This document shows positions 1 to 11,622 of a stretch of 64,000 nt of DNA, piece after piece. The notes under the pieces are model-generated. The model did no database searches. It had not been told where the DNA came from and saw only the letters and a program-made list of their open reading frames with translations. The stretch's first letter is position 1; each line of letters starts with the position of its first letter. The stretch is from Billgrantia desiderata (GTDB taxonomy: Bacteria > Pseudomonadota > Gammaproteobacteria > Pseudomonadales > Halomonadaceae): positions 124,001-188,000 of the forward strand of contig JAAQTN010000003.1 in the NCBI GenBank assembly GCA_011742915.1, given 5' to 3'. Both the position numbers and the translations under genes were made by a program.

Positions 1-579
1 GGCCAGGGTCTGGGGGGCGTCGGCAAACACCAGGCGATGGGCGCCGTTCGGCGCATCCTCGAACTCGTGGAAGTAGAACAGGCCCTCTTCGGCGGCCAGG
101 CGCTCGACGAAGGCGAGATCGGTTTCCCGGTACTGCACGAGGAACTCTCTTTCCGGCAGTTCGCGGGTGACGGCGAAGGCGACGTCGGTGAGGCCGCGCT
201 CGTCGCACAGGGTGTTGAGCACGGTGAGCGGCGAGACCTCCTGGAAGATGCGCGAGTTGTGGCGCAGGTCGAGGCGCCACAGCGCCGGGCGGGCGACCAG
301 GGAGTAGAGGGTACGGCGATGGCCGCGGTCGCCGCGACCGAACTCGCTGACGATGGCATGCACCCGGCGCAGCACCTCGCCGTCCTGCCAGATCGTCAGG
401 CTCACCGGGCGGTCGAGCAGCTCGGTGGCGGAGAGGCTGCCGTCGCGGCTGGCGAAACGCACCTCGAGGTGGAAGGGCTGCGAGAGTGCCTCTTCCAGGG
501 TGAAGTCGATCACCGCCAGTTCGGCGCTGTCGACCCCGGCGAGATCGAGGGTGAACTGGAGTCCGGTGCGGTCGGCCAT
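1..579 (-). CDS. vgrG: VgrG spike protein (TssI), C-terminus cut by window edge
   Basis: VgrG forms the trimeric spike at the tip of the T6SS tube and carries effectors. The visible 193 residues are the N-terminal gp27-like part: an opening stretch followed by the family-typical run around 'ETDLAFVERLAAEEGLFY' near residues 160-178. The start ATG lies one base after the PAAR stop codon, so the two are translationally linked, as expected for a spike and its tip. The gp5-like needle and any C-terminal effector extension lie off the left edge, so it cannot be said whether this is an evolved (effector-fused) VgrG. The family assignment is secure from the conserved N-terminus and the operon. Confidence 0.9.
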   Translation of the reverse strand, partial: MADRTGLQFTLDLAGVDSAELAVIDFTLEEALSQPFHLEVRFASRDGSLSATELLDRPVSLTIWQDGEVLRRVHAIVSEFGRGDRGHRRTLYSLVARPALWRLDLRHNSRIFQEVSPLTVLNTLCDERGLTDVAFAVTRELPEREFLVQYRETDLAFVERLAAEEGLFYFHEFEDAPNGAHRLVFADAPQTLA

Positions 580-580
580 G

Positions 581-868
581 TCAGCTGCCCTCCCCGCTGG
601 CGGAGCCGATCACAACGCCGCCGCAATCGACGGCGTGGCCGGTGAGCGCTGCCGGCTTGCCATCGATCAGGATGGTGCCCGAGCCCTCGGCAATGGAGCG
701 CGGGTGCGAGGGGTGCTTGGGCTTGTCGTGCGGGGCCAGGGGGTCGCCCAGGCGCGCTGCCGGTTTGCCGTCGATGATCACGGTCGGGCTGCCAGCGGTG
801 ACCGGCGTCGGCGGAAAGCCGTCGTGGTCGGTGCCGATGTCACCCACGAGTACCAGTTTGCGTCCCAT
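581..868 (-). CDS. PAAR-domain spike tip protein
   Basis: This is a small 95-residue PAAR protein that caps the VgrG spike and sharpens the tip. Two copies of an 'IDGKPAA' signature (about residues 37-43 and 71-77) bracket a His/Pro-rich loop, and a 'GHAVDCGGVV' stretch lies near the end, as in compact PAAR proteins. It is domain-only, with no long C-terminal toxin extension, so it probably works with separate cargo. I chose the ATG giving 'MGRKLVLVGD' because it begins the conserved fold; longer in-frame starts run into the upstream gene. It lies 25 bases after the GNAT-like gene and one base before vgrG. Confidence 0.88.
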   Translation of the reverse strand: MGRKLVLVGDIGTDHDGFPPTPVTAGSPTVIIDGKPAARLGDPLAPHDKPKHPSHPRSIAEGSGTILIDGKPAALTGHAVDCGGVVIGSASGEGS

Positions 869-893
869 CTGTCGTTCTCCTGTCGCTATTCGC

Positions 894-1472
894 CTAGTCC
901 CACTCGGCGGGCGCTTCGAAGCTGGCCACCTCGAAGGCATTGACGTGCATGCGTGCGAAACCGGCCTGCTCCAGGCTGCGCACCGCCGACTGGCAGGCCA
1001 GCGGCAGCCGGGCATTGAGCGGTACGCCGTTCAGGCTGAGGCGCGCCGCCCGCAGCAGGCGGGCCCCATGTCCGCTGCCCTGCCACTCGGGCTCGACGAA
1101 GAAGAAACGCAGCTGCCAGGCCGCTTCGTCATCCGGCCGGCACGCCAGCAGCATGCCCAGGGTAGGGCCTTCGCCGTGGCGCAGCTTGAGCAGCCGGCCC
1201 TGCCAGCGGGCGATGTTGCCGCCGTCGCGCTGCAGCCACTGGCCGTGCTGCACGGTGAACTCCAGCGCCCGGCGCAGAGTGGCCAGGCGGGTCTCGTCGC
1301 GCAGTACCCAGGGCGAGTGCCCCTTGGTATCGGCGCGTCGGGCCGCCTCGAGGAAGGCGTCGATGTCTTCCATCGAGGCCTCCTCCAACCCTTTCACCGC
1401 CTCTTCCGTGCTGGCAGGCGCCGCCGCCTTGCGGCGTTCGCCGCCGAACAGGCGCTTAAAGGCTGCCAACAT
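894..1472 (-). CDS. GNAT-like acetyltransferase-fold protein in T6SS operon
   Basis: This 192-residue protein has a C-terminal half resembling the GNAT fold: 'FFVEPEWQGSGHGARLL' (about residues 124-140) fits the acetyl-CoA pyrophosphate-binding signature Q/R-x-x-G-x-G/A, followed by a 'LEQAGF' segment typical of strand 6 in this fold. The N-terminus is a basic, helical stretch, then an acidic helix. The start at 'MLAAFKRLF' overlaps the end of tssM by 17 bases, so it is translated with the secretion apparatus. It sits just before PAAR-vgrG, where accessory, adaptor or effector genes are often found. Whether it acetylates a T6SS part, a partner or a delivered substrate cannot be told from sequence. 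Confidence 0.65.
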   Translation of the reverse strand: MLAAFKRLFGGERRKAAAPASTEEAVKGLEEASMEDIDAFLEAARRADTKGHSPWVLRDETRLATLRRALEFTVQHGQWLQRDGGNIARWQGRLLKLRHGEGPTLGMLLACRPDDEAAWQLRFFFVEPEWQGSGHGARLLRAARLSLNGVPLNARLPLACQSAVRSLEQAGFARMHVNAFEVASFEAPAEWD

Positions 1473-4400
1473 CGAAGCCTCCTTCGGCATACAGCGCGGT
1501 GGGCAGCTGGAAGCCGGCGACCAGTGGGCGGGTGAAGGGGTTGCGCGAGCCGGTGGCGTAGAGGCGATAGCGCGCCGTGCCGCCGTCGACCTGGAAACGC
1601 AGCTCCAGGTCGCGCTCGCCGGCGCTGGTGATCTCCGCCTCGTCGAGCAGGCGGAACCAGGCCCAGGCGCCGTCGCGGCTGAGGCTGCGCGGCGAGCGGT
1701 TGACCTGGCTCGGCACCAGGGTGATGCGGCTCTCGTTGCCGCCGCGCAGGGCGTTGGGCCAGATCATCGAGACCCGCGAGCTAGCGCTGTGGGCGTAGTC
1801 GATGATCTGTCCGTCGATGTTGATCACGCTGCGGCGCTTGTCGGCGCTCAGGCTCACCGGCTCCAGGGCGAACTCCACGTCGAGCACGCCATCGCGGCCG
1901 AAGTAGGCCTGGCGGATCTGCTCGGCGCGCTGGAAGGCGGTGAACACGCTCTGACGCAGCAGCGGGCTGCCCTCGGCATCGACCAGGAACTCGGGCGCCT
2001 CTTCGATGAAGGGCCGCAGGTTCTCCTGGTAGAAACGGTCGAGGATGCCGCCGCCGGCGAAGAAGGCCTCGAAGTCGGCCAGCGCCACCTCACGCGAGGC
2101 GCTGGGCACCAGCGGGTAGCGACCCGCCAGACGCTCCTGATAGGGCCCCACCACCTCGTCGAGCCACTGGTGCTCCAGGTGACGGATGGCGCTGGCCATC
2201 ATCAGCTGCCAGCTCTGGTCGGCCAGGCTGTCGAGCATGCGACCCACCGGGGCCGGGGTGTTCTCGGCAATGCGCTTGAGGTTGTGGATGGGGTCGCCGC
2301 CGCGCAGCGCCAGACGGTCGCGGGCGCTGAGGAAGGCCGCCCGGCCCGGGTCGCTGGCACCCTGTACCTGGCGCAGGTAGTCGCGCAGCTCGCCGATGGC
2401 CACCTTGATCTCGGCAATGTCGGCCGGGTTGTCGCCGCGGGCGTCGAGCAGCGCGTTGAGATCGCGGAAGTTGCGCTCGATCTCGCCGGCCAGGCGGTAG
2501 CGCGGCGAGCGCTCCAGCGCCTGGCGAGCGGTCTCGTCGTCTTCCGGCAGCTCGGGGTAGAGCCGGGTGTGGCGCGCCACTTCGCCGAGCAGGCGATCCA
2601 GCGGACGGCTGGCGCCGAGCAGGGTGTCGGCCACGAACACGGCCTGGTCGATGTCGGGCAGCGGTACCAGATAGAGGTCGTCGAGCACCTGACGCCAGGT
2701 CACGTGGTAGTCGCTGACGTAGCGCTCGTGCAGGGCGTCGCGCAGCTGGCGCTCGTCGGCGGCACTGAAGGCGATGTCGTCACGCTGGCCCAGCACCCAG
2801 AGGTCGATCATCGCCAGCTCGGTGGCCTGTTCAATCTCCTTGAGGAAGTAGCCCTCGAAGCCGTCGCGGGTCACCAGGCTGGGTACCTGCAGGCGCTCCA
2901 GCTCGTCGTCGCGGGCCATGAACACGGCGTTGAACGACGGACCCACGCCCTGCGGGAGTTCGAGCACCGCGCCGCTGCGGGTGGAGCTCTCGGCCTTGAG
3001 GGTGGCGTAGACCCGCTCGTCCATGGGCTGACGCGAGAGTTCCTCCTGAGCGGCCTGCAGACTGCCGCGCAGCGCCGCCATGGCCTGCTCGGCGTGGCGG
3101 TCGCCGGAAGCGATCTGGCCTTCGAGGTCGGTGTGCGCCATGGCGTAGGCGAGGTGGTCGAGCAGGCGCTCCTGCACGCTGCCGCGCTGCGGGAAGGCGC
3201 GCTGCCAGCGCCGCGCCATGTAGGCTTCGACCCGCTCGGGCTGACGCCCGCTGGCGTCGGACATCATGCGCAGCACGCGCAGCAGGGCCAGCTTCTCGTT
3301 GCTGCCCGCCTCGGCGCGGTTCATGTCGTCCATGATGCCGATCATCAGCGAGGGCAGGAAGTGGTAGCTGAGCATCGCCAGATAGGCGCTCTCCACCTGG
3401 CGGCCCACGGCGTGGCCCTGGTAGAGGCCCATGTCGGCCAGCCACGGCAGGTGCTCGCGATAGTCGCCGAACTCCAGGGTGGCGGCGCGCAGCCGGTCGA
3501 GGGGCTCCAGCAGCGCATAGCCGGTGGGGTCGTCGCTGCGCAGCTCGTCGGGCTGGGCGGCGAGGAAGGCCTCGGCCTTCTCCTCCACTGCGGCCAGCGC
3601 CTGGGTGTTCTTCTGGTAGAAGTGGCTCCAGCCGCCCACCAGCGCCAGACCGCCCACCAGGCAGGCAAAGGCGCTGGTACGCCGTAGGCGACGCCGCCTC
3701 CGGGCGGCACGGGCGTTGTCGCCGGCCAGTCCCGCCTCGGGGTAGATCACCTTCTCGAACAGCTCCTCGGTGAAGTAGAGCGCACTGCGCGCAGCGCGAT
3801 GGGCCGGCTGGGTGGTGTCAGCCATGCCGTAGCGGCGCGCGGCGGCGTCGACGAAGGGGTCTTCCGGCACGCCCTGCTGGTACACCGAGGTGAAGTAGGT
3901 GCCGCGTACCATGGCGGCGGTGGAGTAGCGGTCGCTGGAGAGCGCCTCACGCAGGAAACCGAGCAGCACGTCGCGCAGGCCGGCCAGCTGGCGCACGAAG
4001 CGGAACACCGATTCACGTTCCTCGCGGTCGCGGCACTCGGCCAGCAGCGTGGGCAGGCTGCGATTGAGGCGTTCGAGCATGGCATCGTAGGCATTGGCGA
4101 ACTCGTCGGCCCACTGGTCGATACGCTCGACGCTCTCGGCGCTGAAGGTGAAGCCCAGCGGCGCCCGGCGTGCGGCGCGCGAGTAGTGACGGAAGAAGTC
4201 GTCGAAGCCGTGCAGCAGGTCCATCTTGCTGAAGGTGACGTAGACCGGCAGACGCGCGCCGTGGCGCTCCATCAGCTCGCGCATGCGCGCACGCAGCAGC
4301 GAGGCGTAGGCCTTGCGCACCGCCACCCGGGCATCGCTCAGCCGCGCCAGGTCAAGCACCAGTACCACGCCGTCCAGCGGACGCTGGGGGCGGTTGTACT

Positions 4401-5121
4401 CCAGCCAGCCGACGAAGTGATCCCACAGCCGGCTCTGCATCTCCTGGGGCTCGCCCCCTTCCAGCGCACCCTGGGTCAGCAGCTCGCCGTCGGGGTCGAT
4501 CAGCACCGCCTTGTCGCCGATCCACCAGTCGAAGCCGTATTGATTGCCCTTCTTGCCCTGACCGGAAGCCTTCATCACGTGGGTCAGCGCGAAGTTCTGG
4601 CCGGAGCGGTTGATCAGGCTGGTCTTGCCGGCGTTCTCCACGCCCATCACCAGGTACCAGGGCAGCTTGTAGCGTGCGCCGGGACCGGCACCGAGGTTGT
4701 CGAGCAGCTCATGCAGGGTGGCGTTCAGCGTCGCTTCCTGCTGCTCCACCTGGGCCAGTACCGGGTCGAGCTGCAGTTGCTCGTTGTGGCGCCGCTCTTC
4801 GCTCACCTCACGCAGCCGGCGGGCGAGGCGGATACCCCACACCACCGCTACCAGAGTGGCCAGCGCCAGGGTGGCCAGCAGGCGGTTGAGCCATGGCGCC
4901 AGCGGGTAGCTGTCGCGCACCTGCCACATCGGCCCCAGCCACCAGATGGCCGCGACCAGCGCGGCCAGCAGCAGCCACCAGAGCACGGCAGTGAGCTTGC
5001 TCGCCTGCTTGCCGATACCCTGAGCCTTGTTGCCGTGCATCTTGGCCCGGTTGAGGTTGCTTTCTGCCCTGGAGGCGCCGGGTACCCAGCGACTCAGACC
5101 GGACTTCACACTTTTCCACAT
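1456..5121 (-). CDS. tssM: TssM (IcmF) inner-membrane complex protein
   Basis: TssM anchors the T6SS membrane complex with TssL and TssJ. The 1221 residues match the family's usual size. Two transmembrane segments lie near residues 42-66 and 80-102 and a third near 480-500, leaving a large periplasmic C-terminal part that meets TssJ. A Walker A motif 'GVENAGKTS' is intact near residue 158, so this is an NTP-binding version; some TssM proteins have lost it. The gene begins 52 bases after tssA and its end overlaps the GNAT-like gene by 17 bases. Identification is secure. Confidence 0.96.
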   Translation of the reverse strand: MWKSVKSGLSRWVPGASRAESNLNRAKMHGNKAQGIGKQASKLTAVLWWLLLAALVAAIWWLGPMWQVRDSYPLAPWLNRLLATLALATLVAVVWGIRLARRLREVSEERRHNEQLQLDPVLAQVEQQEATLNATLHELLDNLGAGPGARYKLPWYLVMGVENAGKTSLINRSGQNFALTHVMKASGQGKKGNQYGFDWWIGDKAVLIDPDGELLTQGALEGGEPQEMQSRLWDHFVGWLEYNRPQRPLDGVVLVLDLARLSDARVAVRKAYASLLRARMRELMERHGARLPVYVTFSKMDLLHGFDDFFRHYSRAARRAPLGFTFSAESVERIDQWADEFANAYDAMLERLNRSLPTLLAECRDREERESVFRFVRQLAGLRDVLLGFLREALSSDRYSTAAMVRGTYFTSVYQQGVPEDPFVDAAARRYGMADTTQPAHRAARSALYFTEELFEKVIYPEAGLAGDNARAARRRRRLRRTSAFACLVGGLALVGGWSHFYQKNTQALAAVEEKAEAFLAAQPDELRSDDPTGYALLEPLDRLRAATLEFGDYREHLPWLADMGLYQGHAVGRQVESAYLAMLSYHFLPSLMIGIMDDMNRAEAGSNEKLALLRVLRMMSDASGRQPERVEAYMARRWQRAFPQRGSVQERLLDHLAYAMAHTDLEGQIASGDRHAEQAMAALRGSLQAAQEELSRQPMDERVYATLKAESSTRSGAVLELPQGVGPSFNAVFMARDDELERLQVPSLVTRDGFEGYFLKEIEQATELAMIDLWVLGQRDDIAFSAADERQLRDALHERYVSDYHVTWRQVLDDLYLVPLPDIDQAVFVADTLLGASRPLDRLLGEVARHTRLYPELPEDDETARQALERSPRYRLAGEIERNFRDLNALLDARGDNPADIAEIKVAIGELRDYLRQVQGASDPGRAAFLSARDRLALRGGDPIHNLKRIAENTPAPVGRMLDSLADQSWQLMMASAIRHLEHQWLDEVVGPYQERLAGRYPLVPSASREVALADFEAFFAGGGILDRFYQENLRPFIEEAPEFLVDAEGSPLLRQSVFTAFQRAEQIRQAYFGRDGVLDVEFALEPVSLSADKRRSVINIDGQIIDYAHSASSRVSMIWPNALRGGNESRITLVPSQVNRSPRSLSRDGAWAWFRLLDEAEITSAGERDLELRFQVDGGTARYRLYATGSRNPFTRPLVAGFQLPTALYAEGGFDVGSL

Positions 5122-5173
5122 GAGCCTTAGCCCTCGTCCCTGTCGATGATGATGATGTTGTAGGTCGTGATGT

Positions 5174-6604
5174 TCATTTGCCCTTCCCCACCGCCCGCTC
5201 GAGCCGCTCGAGCAGCGCCGGTTCCCACTGTTCCAAGCCCAGGCCGGTCAGCGACTCGCTTACCGCGCGATAGTGCTGGGTAGCCAGCGCCGCGAGGCCG
5301 GCATCGCGCAGCAGGTCGGCGCTGGCCAGCCGCCAGTAGGCGACCTCCCGCGGCGAACGGGCCTTGGCCAGGCCGCGGTCCAGCCCTGCCAGCGCCGCCT
5401 CGAGGCCCTCTGCAGCGAGTTTTTCGCGCGCCTCGGCGAGCCCCGCCTGCCAGGGGTCGCCGCCGCCTTCCGGGCCACCGGATGCCGCACCGGCCGGCAT
5501 GGCCTGCAGCCACTGCCGGGTCTCGTCGTCGACGAAGGCGCTGCCGTCGTTGAAGGTCAGCGCTTCGATGCCGGGCAGACGCTCGGCGAAACGGCTCGCT
5601 TCGTCGCGAATGGCCGCGGCGCAGCGCGGGTGGCCGAGCCGCTCGGCGGCGCTCGCGCTGAGACGATGCCCTTCCAGCCAGTAAGGGCTGACCGCCAGGC
5701 TGTTCTCGATGCGCTTCCACAGCTCGGCGTCGGCGCCGCGGGAGAGCGCCTCGCGATACTCCGCCACCCGGTCGGCGGCTGGCGGCGCCAGTTCGGAACG
5801 GACGCCGTCGCGGGTGGCCGGCAGCGCCTGAATCGCGTGCCAGATGGCATGGCGTCGCAGCCGATAGCCGAGCGGGTCGCCAACCGACTGCTCGTTGAGG
5901 AAGTCGGCCATCTTCAGCAGCGCCTGGCGGTTGCCGCGCTCGTTGCCCGCTTCCAGGCGCATCTCGGGCAGCTTGGCCGTGGGCGCAGAGGCGCCGCCCG
6001 CTACGGCACCGGGCGTGACTTCCTCCCGTGACGGCGCGGCGGCGGGCGCCGCAGCCTGGCTGGGGCGGGCCTGACGCAGCAGGCGCTGCAGGTCCACCAG
6101 CGGTTCGTCGGGAAGCTCGAGCCCCCGGGCCGCCGCCAGCAGCGCCTCCAGAGCGCCTTCGCAGGCCTGGTGCTCGTCTGCCGCGTTGTCGAAATCGAGG
6201 GTTTCCGCCAGCGCCAGCGCCCGCTGGGCGAACTGACGAAACAGCCGCGGCCGCAGCCGCTCGCCCTGCACGCCGCCGTAGGGGTAGGCCTGGCTCCACC
6301 AGCCTTCGAGACTGCCGGCGAACAGGCGCAGAGAGAGGGCGAAGCGCACGCCGTCGCCGCCGCGCTGCAGACAGTGCAGCAGGTGGCCCAGCACCTTGAG
6401 GTCCTTGCCGGTTTCACTCAGCAGGCGCACGGCGCGGGTCTCGGCGCCCTCCCAATCGACGCCGCCGTGCTGCAGCGAGCCGATCTTCATCATCTCCTCG
6501 TCGAGCCAGGCATAGTCGGCGCTGTCGACCACGGGCCTGCCCACGCCCTCCGGGGGGAGTGCGGCCAGCAGGCCTTCCAACTGTGTCTCGTTGACGATTC
6601 GCAT
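5174..6604 (-). CDS. tssA: TssA (ImpA/VasJ-type) T6SS cap/baseplate protein
   Basis: TssA primes sheath and tube assembly or stays at the baseplate, depending on subtype. The 476-residue product starts 'MRIVNETQLEGLL', contains the ImpA N-terminal domain (about residues 1-120, with an 'AYPYGG' turn near residue 100), an Ala/Pro-rich linker near 190-220, and an alpha-helical C-terminal domain like VasJ. The ATG chosen lies seven bases after vasI and keeps the conserved N-terminus. The subtype by C-terminal domain is not certain from inspection. It is followed by tssM after a 52-base spacer. Confidence 0.9.
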   Translation of the reverse strand: MRIVNETQLEGLLAALPPEGVGRPVVDSADYAWLDEEMMKIGSLQHGGVDWEGAETRAVRLLSETGKDLKVLGHLLHCLQRGGDGVRFALSLRLFAGSLEGWWSQAYPYGGVQGERLRPRLFRQFAQRALALAETLDFDNAADEHQACEGALEALLAAARGLELPDEPLVDLQRLLRQARPSQAAAPAAAPSREEVTPGAVAGGASAPTAKLPEMRLEAGNERGNRQALLKMADFLNEQSVGDPLGYRLRRHAIWHAIQALPATRDGVRSELAPPAADRVAEYREALSRGADAELWKRIENSLAVSPYWLEGHRLSASAAERLGHPRCAAAIRDEASRFAERLPGIEALTFNDGSAFVDDETRQWLQAMPAGAASGGPEGGGDPWQAGLAEAREKLAAEGLEAALAGLDRGLAKARSPREVAYWRLASADLLRDAGLAALATQHYRAVSESLTGLGLEQWEPALLERLERAVGKGK

Positions 6605-6611
6605 CTCTACC

Positions 6612-7261
6612 TCACCAGCGACAGGCGTCGCGCAGCGGCTGAATCGCCTGGCGCAGCCCGGCGGTCTCGAAGCGCAGGCCGTCGAGGGTGGCCTGGTCGC
6701 TGCCCAGCGCCAGTTCGTCGGCATCCAGCAGTTGCTGCAGCGTGGCGATGGCCGGCAGCCCCCGACCGCCGCTGACCACGTAGCCACCGTCGCGGGCCTG
6801 CCATACCTGCTCCAGTTCGCGTCCGCCGGCCCGCAGGCGTACCTGCACCCGGGGGGCGTCCAGCGCCTGCGGCAGGTGGATCTGGAAGCGGGTGATGGTC
6901 TTCTCGCAGGCGATCACCAACTGCGGCCGCGGCGGCACGCTGCCCAGCGCCGGGGCGCTGATGCGCACGTCCTCGCCCTCTTCGCGTACCAGCAGCCCCA
7001 TGTCGTCACCCTCGCGCTCGGCCTCCTGGGCGTTGATCGCATGCCACAGGGCGGGACGCAGGTCTTCACTCACCGCCGCGTCGTCGCGGGTCAGGAACAG
7101 GGCGTCGTAACAGCCCAGCCGCTCCAGGCGCGAGGGCTCGGCCGCGCACTCACGGGCCTGGGCCACCACGGCCTCGGCGGTGTCGCCCCAGGCGTCGGCG
7201 GTAACGATCAGGCTCACGGCCAGCACCAGCCATGGCGCGCGGCGGAAAACAGAGGTCGAAC

Positions 7262-7265
<4 letters not shown>
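6612..7265 (-). CDS. vasI: VasI-family T6SS-associated secreted protein
   Basis: This 217-residue exported protein has an N-terminal signal peptide (basic 'FRR', hydrophobic core about residues 10-22, likely cleavage after 'ADAWG'). It belongs to the T6SS-associated VasI group found between vasH and tssA in Vibrio-type clusters; position and length agree. Cys residues near the mature N-terminus ('ARECAAEP', 'RLGCYDAL') fit the conserved pair of the family. Its ATG overlaps the vasH stop as ATGA. The molecular role is not settled even in well-studied clusters; a periplasmic accessory role is the usual view. Confidence 0.82.
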
Positions 7266-8848
<1,583 letters not shown>

Positions 8849-8851
8849 CGC

Positions 8852-11614
8852 CTACACCACCTCCGCAGTGAAGGCGCCCGCCTCGTCGACGCCCAGGGCC
8901 ACCCGGGTCACCGGCTCGCGCCGCGCCAGGCGGTCGAGCAGCGCCCGCGACACCGGCGGCAGCAGCTCGCCGTCGATCACCGACTCGAGCATGCGCGCGC
9001 CGTTCTCGCTGCGGGTGGCGCGGGCACAGATGGCGTCGCGCAGGGCCTCGTCGAGCACCACTTCGGCCTGGCGATGGCGCGAGCGGATACGCTCGGCCAG
9101 GGTGTCGAGCTTGGCCGCCACGATGTCGCGCAGGGTGTCGGCACCCAGCGGGAAGTAGGGCACCACCTCCATGCGCGCCAGCAGCGCCGGCTTGAAGAAG
9201 CCCGCCAGTACCGGGTAGAGCGCGTCGTCCAGCGCCGCAGGCTCCTCGGCGTGGGCGACGATGGCCTCGTACCCCAGGTTCGAGGTGAGGAAGAACACCA
9301 CGTTCTTGCAATCGATCAGCCGTCCTTCACCGTCGGCCAGCTCGCCCTTGTCGAAGGCCTGGTAGAACAGGTTGAGCACGTCCGGATGGGCCTTCTCGAC
9401 CTCGTCGAGCAGCACCACCGAGTAGGGGCGCTGACGGATCGCCTCGGTCAGCAGGCCGCCCTCGCCGAAGCCCACGTAGCCCGGCGGCGAGCCGATCAGC
9501 CGCGACACGGTGTGCTTCTCCTGGTACTCGGACATGTTGATGGTGGTGAGGAACTGGCGACCGCCGTAGAGGCGCTCGGCGATCTGCACCACGGTCTCGG
9601 TCTTGCCCACACCGCTGGGGCCGACCAGCAGGAAGGCGCCCAGCGGGCGACCGGGACGGCGCAGGTCGGCGCGGGCGGTGAGCAGGTGGCGATGCACGCG
9701 CTCAATGGCCACGTCCTGGCCCTGTACCAGCCGGCCGAGATGCTCGGGCAGCTCGGTGAGACGGGTCAGCTCGTCGCTGGTCATGCGCTCCACCGGCACC
9801 CCGGTCCAGTCGCCGATGACCTGAGCGATCTGCGCCTCCTCGACGCTGGCGTTGACCAGGGCGAACTCCTGCTGCAGCTCGGCCAGGCGCGCCTCGTGGC
9901 GGGCCAGGGCTTCGTGCGGGTCCTCGGCGGCGACAGCAGCCTCCTCGGTGCTCTCGCCAGTCCCTGCTTCGGGGCTCTCCTCAAGGCTTGCCTCAAGACC
10001 TTCTGCAGGGCTCGCACCGGCGGCATCCGCTGTCGTCACGCTCTCGCTGGCCACCTCGGTCTCGGCAGTCGCAGGCTCGACCTCGGCGTCGTCCTTGCCC
10101 GCGTCGAGCAGCTGACGATGCAGCGCGATGATCGCGTCGACGCACTCGCGCTGGTCGACCCAGGCCGCCTCGAGCCGCTCGACCTCCTCCTCCAGGCGTG
10201 CCAGGCGGGCGTCGAGCTCGGCCTCGCGGGCCGGGTCGGGGCTGCGCCCCAGCAGGCGTTCGCGGTCGAGCTGTTCGCGCTCGCGCTGGGCGGAGATGTG
10301 CTCGCTCTTGAGGTGGCTGAGCCGGCGCGGCGGAGTGTCCAGCGCCTGGGAGAGCCGCGCGCAGGCGGTGTCGAGCACGTCGATGGCCTTGTCGGGCAGC
10401 TGGCGGCCGGCCAGGTAGCGCGCCGAAAGCTCGGCGGCGGCGCGCAGGCCGCTGTCGCCCACCAGCACGCCGTGGGCGTTCTCGTAGGTGTCGCGCAGGC
10501 CGCGCAGGATCATCAGCGCCTGGTCGACGCTGGGCTCGGCCAGGGCCACCGGCTGGAAGCGCCGGGAGAGCGCCGGGTCCTTCTCGAAGTACTTCTTGTA
10601 CTCGCGCCAGGTGGTGGCGGCAATGGTGCGCAGTTCGCCGCGGGCCAGGGCCGGCTTGAGCAGGTTGGCGGCGTCGCCACCGCCCTCCTGATTGCCGGCG
10701 CCGATCAGGGTGTGGGCCTCGTCGATGAACAGCAGGATCGGCCGCGGCGAGGACTTGACCTCCTCGATCACCGCCTTGAGGCGCTTCTCGAACTCGCCCT
10801 TGACCGCGGCGCCGGCCTGCAGCGCACCGAGATCGAGACTCATCAGCTCGACGTCGGCCAGCGCCGAGGGCACGCGGCCTTCGACGATGCGTGCGGCAAG
10901 GCCCTCCACCACGGCACTCTTGCCCACCCCGGCATCGCCGATGACGATGGGGTTGTTCTTGCGCCGACGACCGAGGATGTCGAGCATCTGGTCGATTTCC
11001 GGATCGCGGCACAGCACCGGGTCGAGCTCGCCGCGCCGGGCCTGCTCGGTGAGCGAGGTGGCAAAGCGTGCCAGGGCGCTGTCGCCCTGAGCGGCCTGGG
11101 CCGGACGCCGCCCGGCGTCGCCGGACTCGGCGCGAGGTGCTTCGGCGGAGTCGGCGGCCAGCCGCTCGAAGCCGCGACGCAGCCCCTCACGATTGATCTC
11201 GGCCAGCAGCGCGGCGCTGCGCGGCCCCACATAGCGCCCGGTGTTGTGCAGCAGAGCGGTGAAGATCAGGCCGCTGCGCAGGCTGTCGTAGGCGAACTCG
11301 GTCGTGGCCAACAGCCAGGCGTCCTGCAGCAGCTCGACCAGCAGCGGCGAGAAGCTCGGCGTGGTGACGGCCAGGTCCCGCGGCGGGCGGGTCTCCTCGG
11401 CCAGCCGTGCGCGCAGCTCGTGGAGGTCGACGCCCTGCCCTTCGAGCAGGCAGCGCAGGTCGCACAGCGGCTGATCGATCAGTGCCAGCAGCAGGTGGCC
11501 GGCGGTGACCTCGGGAGCCTGCTGCTCGGCGCACAGCACCGCGGCCTGCTCCAGGCCTTGACGGGAAACGGCGTTGAGACGGCCGATGAGCGCGGGAAGC
11601 TCTACCCTGAGCAT
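8852..11614 (-). CDS. clpV: TssH (ClpV) AAA+ sheath-disassembly ATPase
   Basis: ClpV recycles the contracted TssB/TssC sheath. The 920-residue protein has a Clp N-domain (1-150), a first ATPase with Walker A 'GDAGVGKS' (about residue 223), a middle coiled coil, and a second ATPase with 'GPSGVGKTE' (about 660) and the pore-loop '[13 protein letters not shown]'. The odd part is a roughly 60-residue Glu/Ala/Ser-rich acidic stretch (about 503-565) placed inside the middle domain, before '[10 protein letters not shown]'. I chose the ATG giving '[13 protein letters not shown]' because it starts the N-domain and sits eight bases after tssL. Identity is secure; the insert's role is unknown. Confidence 0.95.
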   Translation of the reverse strand: MLRVELPALIGRLNAVSRQGLEQAAVLCAEQQAPEVTAGHLLLALIDQPLCDLRCLLEGQGVDLHELRARLAEETRPPRDLAVTTPSFSPLLVELLQDAWLLATTEFAYDSLRSGLIFTALLHNTGRYVGPRSAALLAEINREGLRRGFERLAADSAEAPRAESGDAGRRPAQAAQGDSALARFATSLTEQARRGELDPVLCRDPEIDQMLDILGRRRKNNPIVIGDAGVGKSAVVEGLAARIVEGRVPSALADVELMSLDLGALQAGAAVKGEFEKRLKAVIEEVKSSPRPILLFIDEAHTLIGAGNQEGGGDAANLLKPALARGELRTIAATTWREYKKYFEKDPALSRRFQPVALAEPSVDQALMILRGLRDTYENAHGVLVGDSGLRAAAELSARYLAGRQLPDKAIDVLDTACARLSQALDTPPRRLSHLKSEHISAQREREQLDRERLLGRSPDPAREAELDARLARLEEEVERLEAAWVDQRECVDAIIALHRQLLDAGKDDAEVEPATAETEVASESVTTADAAGASPAEGLEASLEESPEAGTGESTEEAAVAAEDPHEALARHEARLAELQQEFALVNASVEEAQIAQVIGDWTGVPVERMTSDELTRLTELPEHLGRLVQGQDVAIERVHRHLLTARADLRRPGRPLGAFLLVGPSGVGKTETVVQIAERLYGGRQFLTTINMSEYQEKHTVSRLIGSPPGYVGFGEGGLLTEAIRQRPYSVVLLDEVEKAHPDVLNLFYQAFDKGELADGEGRLIDCKNVVFFLTSNLGYEAIVAHAEEPAALDDALYPVLAGFFKPALLARMEVVPYFPLGADTLRDIVAAKLDTLAERIRSRHRQAEVVLDEALRDAICARATRSENGARMLESVIDGELLPPVSRALLDRLARREPVTRVALGVDEAGAFTAEVV

Positions 11615-11622
11615 GGGATCTC

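Noticed and set aside
940..3687. A 915-codon open frame on the plus strand opposite tssM, and similar long frames opposite clpV, tssF and tssC
   Set aside because: Long antisense frames are common in GC-rich genes with strong third-position bias. These show no domain signatures and have low-complexity Arg/Ala/Gly/His composition.
5127..5177. A 16-codon frame (MNITTYNIII start) overlapping the tssA stop and ending just before tssM
   Set aside because: It overlaps the tssA stop as ATGA and could couple translation, but 16 codons with no homology and a simple repeat of ATC/ATT codons are not enough to call a gene.
6028..6399. Arg/Pro/Ala-rich plus-strand frame opposite tssA
   Set aside because: It lies wholly within tssA on the other strand and has no ribosome site or family signature.
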